Shown: one piece after another, positions 1-8,436 of the stretch
Position numbering within the stretch: the stretch's first letter is position 1
How the letters are laid out: the number at the start of each line of letters is the position of its first letter
Source: Streptomyces sp. f51
GTDB lineage: Bacteria > Actinomycetota > Actinomycetes > Streptomycetales > Streptomycetaceae
Assembly: GCF_037940415.1 (NCBI RefSeq)
Contig: NZ_CP149798.1
Span: forward strand, 5,985,001 to 6,049,000
Direction: 5' to 3'
DNA length: 64,000 nucleotides
Notes under the pieces: model-generated
What the model saw: the letters and a program-made list of their open reading frames with translations, nothing else
The model's database searches: none
What the model was told of the DNA's origin: nothing
Position numbers and translations under genes: made by a program

Positions 1-15
1 ACGCACCCCCGGGCC

Positions 16-498
16 CTAGCCCCAGATGACCGCCCCCAGCCACGCGCCCATGATCAGCAGACAGGCGAAGAGTTCCGTCAGCACGCTCCAGCCGCCCGCC
101 CGCATCGCGGTCCGTACCGAGGCCTTCGCCGGGCCGTGTCCGCCGAGGCGCAGCCGCTCGCAGAGGTAGATCCCGCCGATGAAACCGGCCACGGCGCCGA
201 CCACCGGGACCAGGAAGAAGCCGAGGAAGGACCCGGCACCCGCGTACACCGCCATCCGGGTGGTGGCCCCGCTCTCGCGCAGCCGTCGTGGCGGCAGCAT
301 CCAGCGGACGGCCCGGGAGAGCAGCAGGACCGCCGTCGAGGCCACCAGGACGGCCCAGGACAGCTTCTGCGGACAGCTCAGCGCCCACCACAGCACCGCG
401 GCCCAGACGAGCCACGAACCCGGCAGACCGGGCACCAGTACTCCGACCAGGCCGAGCAGGATCACCACGCCGACCAGCAGGAGTTCCCACACTCCCAT
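16..498 (-). CDS. DUF456 family membrane protein
   Basis: A 160-residue, very hydrophobic protein with about four membrane segments: residues 5-25, 28-45, 47-62 and a glycine-rich pair in the second half (GAGSFLGFFLVPVVGAVAGF, then LFACLLIMGAWLGAVI). The N-terminal motif LLGLVGVLVPGLPGSWLVW is typical of DUF456, a family without an assigned function. It would sit in the cytoplasmic membrane. The stop is 47 bases before the stop-side end of the next minus-strand gene's territory, so it may be the last gene of a short unit read from the regulator at 546-1526. Family call is firm; role unknown. Confidence 0.8.
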   Translation of the reverse strand: MGVWELLLVGVVILLGLVGVLVPGLPGSWLVWAAVLWWALSCPQKLSWAVLVASTAVLLLSRAVRWMLPPRRLRESGATTRMAVYAGAGSFLGFFLVPVVGAVAGFIGGIYLCERLRLGGHGPAKASVRTAMRAGGWSVLTELFACLLIMGAWLGAVIWG

Positions 499-545
499 CT
501 GCCCAGCCTGCCCGAGCGGACGGGAGACCGCAGGTCAGGCCCGGG

Positions 546-1526
546 TCAGCCCCGGGCCACCCAGCCGCGCTCGTAGGCGTGCCAGCCCAGTTGCAGCCGG
601 GTCGTCACACCCGTCAGCTCCATCAGGTGCTTGACCCGGCGCTGCACCGTCCGAAGGCCCAGGTCGAGCTGTTTGGCGACGCTCGCGTCGGTCAGCCCCG
701 CGAGGAGCAGGGAGAGGATCTCCAGGTCGGTGGTGTCCGGACCGTCCGGCTCCTGCTCCAGCACGCCCCTGCTGCCCAGCCGCAGCGGCAGCGCGTCCCG
801 CCACACCGACTGGAACAGTCCCGACAGGAGTTCCAGGAGCCCGCTGGCGTGGACGACCAGCGCGGCCGGTTCCGCCGTGTGCGAGGTGAGCGGCACCATG
901 GCGAGCGCCCGGTCGGCGATCACCAGTTTGGTGGGCACCCGGTCCACGACCCGGACCTGTTCGTCGCGGCCGAGCGCGGCCGACAGTTCGGTGATCCCGG
1001 TGGGCTGGTCGAGGACGGCCCGCTCGACGACCACGCGATAGCCGACACCCCGGCCCGCGGCCTGTTCCTCGGCGTCGTTGTCCGTGCCGGACACCACCAT
1101 CGGAGTGCCCGTGACCAGCGCGCACACCTCCTCGACGGCGCCGAGCTGGAGCTGGAGGAAGCGCTGCGAGACCGCCGCGGCGCCGATCACCACCTCGACC
1201 AGGTCGTGCACGGCCGGTTCGCCCGCCGCGCCCCGGTACTCCTCGGCGAGCAGCGCGGCCGCCAGTTCCGCCTTCTCCAGTTCGTGGCGCTGCTGGGTGA
1301 GCAGCGCGCCGAGGGCGACTCCGGGTGGCGCGGCGACCCAGCGCCCCGGCCGCGCCGAGGACTGCGCGGCCAGACCGCTCAGCTCCAGCCGGCGCAAGGC
1401 GCGCTCGGTCTCGTGCTCGCCGAGCGTGAGTCTGCGCGCGAGATCGGGTACCTCGGCGGCGCCCACGGACACCAGCGCCCGGTACGCCGACTCGTGGGTC
1501 TCGTCCAGACCTATCGCTCCCAGCAT
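546..1526 (-). CDS. TrmB/LuxR-type HTH transcriptional regulator
   Basis: A 326-residue cytoplasmic regulator. The N-terminus (MLGAIGLDETHESAYRALV) resembles the TrmB-like winged helix that heads many Streptomyces regulators, and residues about 265-320 (LEILSLLLAGLTDASVAKQL, then RTVQRRVKHLMELTGV) form a LuxR/GerE-type HTH. The middle has no recognised sensor domain. I chose the ATG at 1526 because GGGAGG lies about 9 bases upstream and the TrmB-like fold begins immediately; a start at 1616 would add 30 residues without such similarity. It is divergent from the gene at 1989, with 462 bases between. Target genes cannot be read from sequence. Confidence 0.8.
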   Translation of the reverse strand: MLGAIGLDETHESAYRALVSVGAAEVPDLARRLTLGEHETERALRRLELSGLAAQSSARPGRWVAAPPGVALGALLTQQRHELEKAELAAALLAEEYRGAAGEPAVHDLVEVVIGAAAVSQRFLQLQLGAVEEVCALVTGTPMVVSGTDNDAEEQAAGRGVGYRVVVERAVLDQPTGITELSAALGRDEQVRVVDRVPTKLVIADRALAMVPLTSHTAEPAALVVHASGLLELLSGLFQSVWRDALPLRLGSRGVLEQEPDGPDTTDLEILSLLLAGLTDASVAKQLDLGLRTVQRRVKHLMELTGVTTRLQLGWHAYERGWVARG

Positions 1527-1988
1527 GCGGCGATGCCCTCCCGTGGCTGCGTCGTGTCCGGGCGGCCGAACCGTGGCGGAAACCGGCCACGGCGCAAACC
1601 CGCCCCGGCACATCATCGCCGTACCCCCCGCCCCTCTGACAAGCTCACGTCACCGAGGTGCCGACCGGCGTCCGTGATCCACCGGTTGGATCCGGCCGCG
1701 GGGAGGCGGCCGTGCGGGCGGGGCGAACCGGCCGACGCCGGCGGCCACTTGGTCGTGCGGACCGTGACCCGGGGCCGCCCCGCGGCGGGCGTGGGGCCCC
1801 GGTCACCCGGGCGCCGCCGGGCGGTTCTCCCGTGGGGGGTGGGGCCGCCCGGCGGTCAGGCGTCCGCGTGCTCCGGTACGGATTCCTGTTCGACGGTTCG
1901 TCCGAGGGGCCGTTCGGCCGCACGCACCTTGGCCGGTTTTTCCGGATGCCCCGTTTTCAACCGGCTGTCTCGGTGGACAATCGGGAGC
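1527..1988. promoter_or_regulatory. Divergent intergenic region, 462 bases
   Basis: This gap separates the starts of the LuxR-type regulator and the PP2C-like gene, so it must hold both promoters. On the plus strand TTTTCA (1954-1959) and GACAAT (1976-1981) with 16 bases between would fit a sigma70-type promoter, but it would place transcription start almost at the ATG at 1989, giving a leaderless or near-leaderless message. GGGAG at 1983-1987 could instead be a ribosome site. I see no gene, clear operator or repeat here. Confidence 0.35.
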
Positions 1989-4391
1989 ATGAGCCAGCAG
2001 GGGGAGAAGCCCACCGGTCACGAGGACGACTGGTGGCGGCAGTTGTACGACGACTCCACCGAGGACACGGGACCCGCGCCCGTGGCCGATTCCCTCGACG
2101 ACCGGTTCGCGTCGGCGTCCGGGACGCTCGGTGACGGACTCGACCCGGGCCCCGGATCGACGCCGGACGCCCGGCCGGCGCCGGAGCGCGGCCGGTCCGA
2201 CGCCTGGCCCCCGTCGGCACGCGGCCCGCTGCCCGACGCCCGGCGCGCGCCGGGGCGGGGGTCCGTGCCGGACGCGCCGCGCGGACCGGAGCGGAGGACC
2301 GCGTCGGACGTGCCGCCCGGGTCGGAGCGGAGGTCAGGTTCGGATCTGCCGCCCGGACCTGAGCCGAGGCCCCTGTCGGGTGAGGGGCGGCCCGGGTCGG
2401 AGCGGAGGTCCGGTTCGGATCTGCCGCCCGGACCTGAGCCGAGGCCCCTGTCGGGTGAGGGGCGGTCCGGGTCGGAGTCGAGGGCGCCGTCGGGTGACGG
2501 GAGGTCCGGGGTGGATCCGAGGGCCGGGGCCGAGCCGGCGGCCGGTCCTCGGCGCGGGGCCGATCGCGGGCCCGGCGCACCCGGGTTCGACGGTCCGCCG
2601 CGCCCCGAGCGGCCTCCCAACCCGCCCGAGGCCGCTTCTCCCGAGCCGGGAACGCAACCGCCCCCGCAGCCGACGCGGCCCCCCGCCGGTTCGGGCCCGC
2701 GTCACGGCGCGGCGGCCGTCGACCGGCCCGCCGGTGGCCCGGCCGACGGGACGCCGTCGGACGAGCCGGGGTCCCGGCCGGGCCGCTGGGAACGGGGCCC
2801 GCTGCCGGGGCCCGGCACCGACGTGGGCCCGCCCGGCCGCGAAGCGCCTCCCTCGGAACCCACGTCCTGGGAGCCCACCCCGTGGGAGCCCACGCCCTGG
2901 GAGCCGCCGTCCTGGGAGCTCCCGCCCTCCGGCCCGGCCCCGGACGCCCCCTCGGCCCAGCCGTCCTCCGCCCCGGCTCCGGCCGCCCCCCGGGCTCTGC
3001 CGCCCGGCCCGAGGCCGCCCGGGTTCACCGCGCAGGAGCCCGGTCAGCAGCCGGGCCCGGACGCGTCCCGGGACATCCGGGGCGGCACGGCCGCCGCCCC
3101 TCCCGCCGACCGGGTGCCCGCGTCGAGGCCCCCCTCGGACGCCCCGCCGAAGCCCGCTTCGGCCCCCGCAGGACCCACGAGCGGCGGGCCCGCAGGACCG
3201 ATGAGCGGCGGGCCCGCCGGATCCCCGGGGTCCGCCCCCGCCGTGCCCCCCGTACCGAGAGGCGCCGTGCCCCCCGTACCCCCGGGCCCCGTGCCCCCCG
3301 TACCCCCGGCGGAAGCCCTGCCCAGTACCACCGGCGGCTTTCGTACGCCTCCGTCCGCGGCGGTCCCCGAGGAACCGTCCGCGGACGGGCCCCGGGAGTC
3401 GGTCCTCTCCGTCGTCGAGCCGCCGCCGCCCGCGGGCCACGTCGGCTCGGGGCCGCCCACCTACCACCCCGAACCGACCGCGCTCCCCTCCGTCGAACCC
3501 GACGAACTCGGCGACCTGGTCGCCGACACCGTGCTGGACGGCGCGCGGTACGGCACGAGCACCCTGCGGGCCGCGTCCGTGCGCGGCGACTCCGCGCGCT
3601 ACCGGGGCGAACCGCGCCGGGACGCGCTGCTCACCGCCCGGTTCGGAACGGGCGAGGGAGCGCTCGTCCTGGTGGCGATGGCGACCGGCGCGCGCGCCAC
3701 CTCGGGAGCCCACCGGGCCGCGGCGGAGGCCTGCCGCTGGATCGGAGAGGCCGTCGGGCGCAGCCACGAACGGCTCTCGGACGACATCAGGGCCGCCCGG
3801 CGCGGCGAGCTGAAGTCGGGACTGCACCGGCTCACCGACCGCAGTCTCGGCAAGCTGCGGGCGAGCGCGGCCGAGCAGGGCGTCGAGCCCGAGGAGTACA
3901 CCGCAGGACTGCGCTGTCTGCTGCTGCCGGCCGACCCCCAGTGCCGTACCCGGGTCTTCTTCGGTGTCGGCGCGGGCGGTCTGTTCCGGCTGCGGGACGG
4001 CGAGTGGCAGGACATCGAACCGCGGGTCGCCGACACGATCGGCGAGGCCGTCGTGGGCTTCGGATCGCCGCCCCACGAGACTCCCGAGGGCGACCGGCTC
4101 ACCATGGACCTGGGCATCACGACGCCACCCAGCCCGTACGAACCCGCGCCCAGGCCCTCGCACGCGCCCTTCCGGTTCCGTGCCTCCGTGGCCCGCCCGG
4201 GTGACACGCTCCTGCTGTGCACGGGCGGCCTCGCGGAGCCCCTGCGCGGTGAACCCGAGCTGTCCGACTATCTGACGACCCGGTGGTCGGCGGAGGAGCC
4301 GCCCGGTCTCGCCACCTTCCTGGCGGACGCCTCGGTGCGGGTCAAGGGGTACGCCGACGACCGGACGGCCGCCGCCGTGTGGGAGGCGTAA
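1989..4391 (+). CDS. Proline-rich protein with degenerate PP2C-type phosphatase domain
   Basis: An 800-residue protein in two parts. Residues 1 to about 500 are a low-complexity Pro/Gly/Ser/Arg tract, probably disordered, including a perfect-phase 25-residue duplication. Residues about 505-800 match the PP2C fold (start DELGDLVADTVLDGARYGTS, end KGYADDRTAAAVWE). The metal-binding acidic positions look lost: the usual DG of the first motif reads VAMATGARATSG, and the usual SDG near residue 745 reads CTGGLAE; only the final DDR is kept. I therefore infer a pseudophosphatase or scaffold rather than an active enzyme. The ATG at 1989 fits because MSQQGEKPTGHEDDWWRQL starts a non-repetitive, conserved-looking head; the open frame continues upstream only by chance. 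Confidence 0.7.
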   Translation: MSQQGEKPTGHEDDWWRQLYDDSTEDTGPAPVADSLDDRFASASGTLGDGLDPGPGSTPDARPAPERGRSDAWPPSARGPLPDARRAPGRGSVPDAPRGPERRTASDVPPGSERRSGSDLPPGPEPRPLSGEGRPGSERRSGSDLPPGPEPRPLSGEGRSGSESRAPSGDGRSGVDPRAGAEPAAGPRRGADRGPGAPGFDGPPRPERPPNPPEAASPEPGTQPPPQPTRPPAGSGPRHGAAAVDRPAGGPADGTPSDEPGSRPGRWERGPLPGPGTDVGPPGREAPPSEPTSWEPTPWEPTPWEPPSWELPPSGPAPDAPSAQPSSAPAPAAPRALPPGPRPPGFTAQEPGQQPGPDASRDIRGGTAAAPPADRVPASRPPSDAPPKPASAPAGPTSGGPAGPMSGGPAGSPGSAPAVPPVPRGAVPPVPPGPVPPVPPAEALPSTTGGFRTPPSAAVPEEPSADGPRESVLSVVEPPPPAGHVGSGPPTYHPEPTALPSVEPDELGDLVADTVLDGARYGTSTLRAASVRGDSARYRGEPRRDALLTARFGTGEGALVLVAMATGARATSGAHRAAAEACRWIGEAVGRSHERLSDDIRAARRGELKSGLHRLTDRSLGKLRASAAEQGVEPEEYTAGLRCLLLPADPQCRTRVFFGVGAGGLFRLRDGEWQDIEPRVADTIGEAVVGFGSPPHETPEGDRLTMDLGITTPPSPYEPAPRPSHAPFRFRASVARPGDTLLLCTGGLAEPLRGEPELSDYLTTRWSAEEPPGLATFLADASVRVKGYADDRTAAAVWEA
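2319..2468 (+). repeat. 75-bp tandem duplication inside the PP2C-like gene
   Basis: Two adjacent copies of a 75-base unit (25 codons; AGGTC at 2331 recurs at 2406) differ at only a few positions and encode SGSDLPPGPEPRPLSGEG flanked by GSERR. The unit length is a multiple of three, so copy-number change would keep the frame. It lies in the disordered proline-rich half. Confidence 0.85.
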
Positions 4392-4490
4392 CCGCGCCGC
4401 GTGTGAATTCATGGATCCGAGGGCCGAGCCGGGGAACGAGGGGACCCGGGCGCCCGAGGGCTCCGAGGATCACGAAGAGGTGTGTGCGGC

Positions 4491-6233
4491 ATGGCCAAGC
4501 AGAACGTCGCCGAGCAGTTCGTCGACATCCTCGTGCGCGCGGGGGTCAAGCGGCTGTACGGAGTCGTGGGCGACAGCCTCAACCCGGTCGTGGACGCGAT
4601 CCGGCGCGAGGCGGCCATCGACTGGATCCAGGTCCGTCACGAGGAGACGGCCGCGTTCGCCGCGGGCGCCGAGGCGCAGATCACGGGCGGGCTCGCGGCC
4701 TGCGCGGGCTCCTGCGGTCCGGGAAACCTCCACCTGATCAACGGACTGTACGACGCGCACCGCTCCATGGCCCCGGTGCTGGCCCTCGCCTCGCAGATCC
4801 CCTCCGGCGAGATCGGCCTCGGCTACTTCCAGGAGACCCATCCCGACCAGCTCTTCCGCGAATGCAGCCACTACAGCGAACTCATCTCCAGCCCGAAGCA
4901 GATGCCGAGGGTGCTCCAGACCGCCATCCAGCACGCGGTGGGGCAGTCCGGTGTCAGCGTGGTCTCGCTGCCCGGCGACATCGCCTCCGCGCCCGCTCCG
5001 GACAAGCCGGTCGAGACCGCCCTCGTGACCTCCCGGCCCACCGTCCGGCCGGGCGACGCCGAGATCGACAGGCTCGTCGCGATGATCGACGAGGCGGAGA
5101 AGGTCACCCTGTTCTGCGGCAGCGGCACGGCGGGCGCGCACGCCGAGGTCATGCAGTTCGCCGAGAAGATCAAGTCCCCCGTGGGACACGCGCTGCGCGG
5201 CAAGGAGTGGATCCAGTACGACAATCCCTTCGACGTCGGCATGAGCGGGCTCCTCGGCTACGGCGCCGCCTACGAGGCGACCCACGAGTGCGACCTGCTC
5301 ATCCTGCTGGGCACCGACTTCCCGTACAACGCCTTCCTGCCCGACGACGTCAAGATCGTGCAGGTCGACGTGCGGCCGGAGAACCTGGGGCGCCGGTCGA
5401 AGCTGGATCTGGCCGTGTGGGGAGACGTGCGCGAGACACTGCGCTGCCTGATCCCGAGGGTGCGGCCCAAGGGGAACAGGCGCTTTCTCGACAAAATGCT
5501 GAAGAAACACGCGGACGCCCTCGAAGGGGTCGTCAAGGCGTACACCCGCAAGGTCGACCGGCACGTCCCGATCCACCCCGAGTACGTCGCCTCCGTGCTC
5601 GACGAACTCGCCGACGAGAACGCGGTGTTCACGGTCGACACCGGAATGTGCAACGTCTGGGCGGCGCGCTACATCTCGCCCAACGGCAGCCGCAGGGTGA
5701 TCGGTTCGTTCTCCCACGGGTCCATGGCGAACGCGCTGCCCATGGCGATCGGCGCCCAGTTCACCGACCGGAAGCGTCAGGTCGTGTCGATGTCCGGCGA
5801 CGGCGGATTCTCCATGCTGATGGGCGACTTCCTCACCCTGGTGCAGTACGACCTGCCGGTGAAGGTCGTCCTCTTCAACAACTCCTCCTTGAGCATGGTC
5901 GAGTTGGAGATGCTGGTCGCCGGTCTGCCCTCCTACGGCACCACCAACAAGAACCCCGACTTCGCGGCGGTGGCCCGCGCCTGCGGGGCGTTCGGCGTCA
6001 GGGTCGAGAAGCCGAAGCATCTCGCCGGTGCGCTCAAGGACGCGTTCCGGCACAAGGGTCCGGCCCTGGTCGACGTCGTCACCGACCCGAACGCGCTCTC
6101 CATCCCGCCGAAGATCAGCGCGGACATGGTGACGGGCTTCGCGCTCTCGGCGTCGAAGATCGTGCTGGACGGCGGCGTCGGCCGGATGGTGCAGATGGCC
6201 CGCTCCAACCTGCGCAACGTGCCCCGTCCGTAG
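4491..6233 (+). CDS. poxB: Pyruvate dehydrogenase/oxidase-like TPP enzyme (PoxB family)
   Basis: A 580-residue thiamine-diphosphate enzyme of the pyruvate oxidase/acetolactate synthase superfamily. Its order is the N-terminal PYR domain (GVVGDSLNP, RHEETAAFAAGAEA with the catalytic Glu), a central FAD/NAD-like domain (residues about 190-330) and a C-terminal PP domain with the TPP motif GDG at 436-438 followed by NN at 463-464. Overall it is closest to PoxB-type pyruvate:quinone oxidoreductases, which convert pyruvate to acetate and CO2. The ATG at 4491 is preferred over GTG 4482 because GAAGAGG at 4474-4480 is 10 bases from it and only 1 base from GTG. It is convergent with the HTH gene at 6271. 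Confidence 0.85.
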   Translation: MAKQNVAEQFVDILVRAGVKRLYGVVGDSLNPVVDAIRREAAIDWIQVRHEETAAFAAGAEAQITGGLAACAGSCGPGNLHLINGLYDAHRSMAPVLALASQIPSGEIGLGYFQETHPDQLFRECSHYSELISSPKQMPRVLQTAIQHAVGQSGVSVVSLPGDIASAPAPDKPVETALVTSRPTVRPGDAEIDRLVAMIDEAEKVTLFCGSGTAGAHAEVMQFAEKIKSPVGHALRGKEWIQYDNPFDVGMSGLLGYGAAYEATHECDLLILLGTDFPYNAFLPDDVKIVQVDVRPENLGRRSKLDLAVWGDVRETLRCLIPRVRPKGNRRFLDKMLKKHADALEGVVKAYTRKVDRHVPIHPEYVASVLDELADENAVFTVDTGMCNVWAARYISPNGSRRVIGSFSHGSMANALPMAIGAQFTDRKRQVVSMSGDGGFSMLMGDFLTLVQYDLPVKVVLFNNSSLSMVELEMLVAGLPSYGTTNKNPDFAAVARACGAFGVRVEKPKHLAGALKDAFRHKGPALVDVVTDPNALSIPPKISADMVTGFALSASKIVLDGGVGRMVQMARSNLRNVPRP

Positions 6234-6270
6234 GGTCCCCCGCTCAACGGTCAGGGCGGGCGCGGACCGG

Positions 6271-7743
6271 TCAGCCGGAGGTCCGGGCCCAGCCGCCGTT
6301 CGTGTACCAGTAGCGCGGCAGGCCCTTGATCCCGGTCGTGCGGAACGGGCGGCCGTGGTCGTCGATCCGCACCGTGCCGGTGCGCCCCTGCGAGGACCAG
6401 TCGAGCTCCAGGAACCAGCGGCAGTCGCAGCCCTCGGTCTGCGCGTCGATCGTCAGCACCTCGGGGTCCGCCGCGGACACCCGGTAGGGCAGGTGCCTCG
6501 CCGGGGTCGTCCCGCCCTCCAGGCTCGCGACCGGGCGGGCGATCGGCCGGTTCCGGTCCAGATCGACCTTGAACGTGCCGGGGGCGAGGTCGCCGCCGCA
6601 GCCCTGGCCCGTGAAGTAGTCCGTGCCCTTCAACGGGGCCGAACGGCCGACGACACGGACCCGCAGCGCCTCCAGCACGACGGCCGTGTCCGTCCGCCCC
6701 TGCACGGTGACGTCCATGAGCGTCTGGGCGCCGTGCACCGCGTTCTGGGTCCGCGCCCAGGGCGCGGCGTCCTGGGGCGCGGGGGGCGGTGGTACCTCCG
6801 AGGGCGCCTTGTCGATGACGTAGTCGTGGTCGCAACCGGTCGCCCAGAGCTGGGAGTCCACGGTCCAGGCGATGGGGGTGACCCCGGAGCCGGCTGCGGG
6901 GGAGGGGCTCGTGGACGGGCCGGGTGAGACCTCGCCGCTCGCGGACGCGCCCGGCGCCGGGGTGCCCGACCCGCGACCGTGCGGAACGGAGGGAGACGCG
7001 GAGGGGCTCGCGGAGCCGCGCCGGGCGCCGGGCCCCCTCGCCGTCGGCGTGCCGGACACCCGGTCGCCCGCCTCGCCCGTGTGCGCCGCGTCGGCCGTGG
7101 AGCGCCCGGGCGGCAGCGCGGACAGAGCGCCCAGGGTGGCGAGCAGCGCGCTCACGACCGCGGCGGCGACCGCGACGCGGCGCCTGTACCAGGGTGCGCG
7201 CGAACCGTGGGGCCGCTCGGAGGCCGAGCCGGGGGCCCCCTCCGTGGCCAACTCCCCCGGGGTGGAGGCGAGGCCGGTGTCCGACGGGTCTTCGGGCGCG
7301 TTCCGCCCGGTCTGCGGCGACGGGTCTTCGGACGGGTCCTGTCCGGTCCGGAGCGAGGGGCCGTCGGACGGGTCCTGTCCGGTCCGCCGGGGCAGGGCGG
7401 CGGACGGGTCGGGCCGGTCCGGTGGGGCGGGCTCGGTGGCCGGAGTGGTCCGGGACCTCTGGCGGGCCGCCACCGCGAGGATCCACAGCCGGTGCAGTTC
7501 GACCCGTTCGGCCGGGCTCGCTCCGCACAGCGCGGCGAACCGTTCCACGGGCGCGAACCCGAGCGGCACCGCCTCCCCCGAGCAATACCGGTGCAGCGTC
7601 GAGGCGTTCATGTTCAGGCGGCGGGCGAGCGCGGCGTAGCTGCGGTCGGAGTTCTCCTTCAACCGCCGCAGCAGCGCCGCGAATTCCTCGACATCGTCCT
7701 CGGATGGCACCGGCTTCCCCCGCTTCCCGTCCCAGGACGGCAT
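6271..7743 (-). CDS. Membrane-anchored XRE-like HTH protein with extracytoplasmic domain
   Basis: A 490-residue one-component architecture. An HTH domain covers residues about 10-85 (EEFAALLRRLKENSDRSYAA, LNMNASTLHRYCSGEAVPLG), then a low-complexity Pro/Ser/Asp linker with repeated DPSDGPS-like words, one membrane helix at about 190-212 (VAVAAAVVSALLATLGALSA), a Pro/Ser spacer, and an outer domain (about 300-490) with cysteines in GCDHDY, GCGGDL and GCDC. The C-terminal domain resembles a recurrent Streptomyces domain of unknown function. The start ATG at 7743 follows GGGGAG by 8 bases. It diverges from a small secreted protein, 168 bases away. It may sense an outside signal while bound to DNA; that is inference. 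Confidence 0.7.
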   Translation of the reverse strand: MPSWDGKRGKPVPSEDDVEEFAALLRRLKENSDRSYAALARRLNMNASTLHRYCSGEAVPLGFAPVERFAALCGASPAERVELHRLWILAVAARQRSRTTPATEPAPPDRPDPSAALPRRTGQDPSDGPSLRTGQDPSEDPSPQTGRNAPEDPSDTGLASTPGELATEGAPGSASERPHGSRAPWYRRRVAVAAAVVSALLATLGALSALPPGRSTADAAHTGEAGDRVSGTPTARGPGARRGSASPSASPSVPHGRGSGTPAPGASASGEVSPGPSTSPSPAAGSGVTPIAWTVDSQLWATGCDHDYVIDKAPSEVPPPPAPQDAAPWARTQNAVHGAQTLMDVTVQGRTDTAVVLEALRVRVVGRSAPLKGTDYFTGQGCGGDLAPGTFKVDLDRNRPIARPVASLEGGTTPARHLPYRVSAADPEVLTIDAQTEGCDCRWFLELDWSSQGRTGTVRIDDHGRPFRTTGIKGLPRYWYTNGGWARTSG

Positions 7744-7911
7744 CCCAGGCACTCCCCATAAGGAGAGGTCGGAGGGCCTGGGACGGTTCCACCGTTGCGG
7801 ATGAGGCGCCGTTCGTTGTGGCCGGACCGGCAGGCCGCCGATGCTCCTGGTGTTGCCGAAAGCCGGCGGCGCGACGCCACCGCGTCTCATCGAAATCGGG
7901 GAAACACACGC

Positions 7912-8403
7912 ATGAACAGCAACACGACCGCCCGCAAGCACGTCCGCCGCTCCGCGATCGTCGCCGGCCTCGTCGCCGCCGTGGCGCTGCCGCTCGGGCT
8001 CACCGCGTCGGCCGAGGCGACCCCGGCGGGGACGGTCGCGGCCTCCGCCGCGCAGGGCACGGTCACCGGCAGGCTGTCGGACAACGTGACCCTGGTCGCC
8101 GACTTCTACGGCGCCTACATCGACGCCCACGGCGACTCGCCCAGTGGCAGGCTGTCGAAGGAACTCCGCACGTTCTACGTCCAGTCCGGCTACCTCCGTC
8201 AGCTGACGGCGTGGGAGGACCGCAACCACGCGGACGGCGTCCTGCGCGCCCAGAACATCCCGGCGAAGTGGACCGTCAAGGACCTGGGCGCCGCAGGACA
8301 CTCGAAGATCGGCGTCACCCTGACCTGGGGCGGCGGCCGGACCACCCGGCTCGTGGTCGGCCTGGACCGCAACCACAAGATCGTCCGCATCGACGGCAAC
8401 TGA
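7912..8403 (+). CDS. Small secreted protein of unknown function
   Basis: A 163-residue protein with a clear Sec signal peptide: RKHVRR, a hydrophobic core, and a likely cleavage near residues 34-36 (TASAEA). The mature part of about 128 residues is polar and has no cysteine, repeat or known catalytic motif; it contains VADFYGAYIDAHGD and ends NHKIVRIDGN. It is exported and probably released or wall-associated. The ATG at 7912 is preceded by a weak GGGGAAA. Its divergent partner is a membrane-anchored HTH protein, which may control it. I do not recognise the family with certainty. Confidence 0.75.
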   Translation: MNSNTTARKHVRRSAIVAGLVAAVALPLGLTASAEATPAGTVAASAAQGTVTGRLSDNVTLVADFYGAYIDAHGDSPSGRLSKELRTFYVQSGYLRQLTAWEDRNHADGVLRAQNIPAKWTVKDLGAAGHSKIGVTLTWGGGRTTRLVVGLDRNHKIVRIDGN

Positions 8404-8420
8404 GCGGGCGCCCCGTCCCC

Positions 8421-8436
8421 AGGGCGGACACGCCCT
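8421..8436. terminator. Hairpin between convergent genes
   Basis: AGGGCG (8421-8426), loop GACA, CGCCCT (8431-8436) form a perfect 6-bp hairpin between the end of the secreted-protein gene and the end of the alpha-mannosidase gene, overlapping the latter's stop codon. There is no T run, as is usual in Streptomyces. Likely a shared bidirectional terminator. Confidence 0.5.

Noticed and set aside
288..1988. Open frame continuous with the PP2C-like gene, adding 567 codons upstream
   Set aside because: It runs antisense through the LuxR-type regulator and part of the intergenic gap, has no ribosome site and low-complexity Arg/Pro content. It is a by-product of high G+C.
2334..4412. Long minus-strand open frame opposite the PP2C-like gene
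   Set aside because: The PP2C fold is on the plus strand; the opposite frame is Arg/Gly-rich with no domain.
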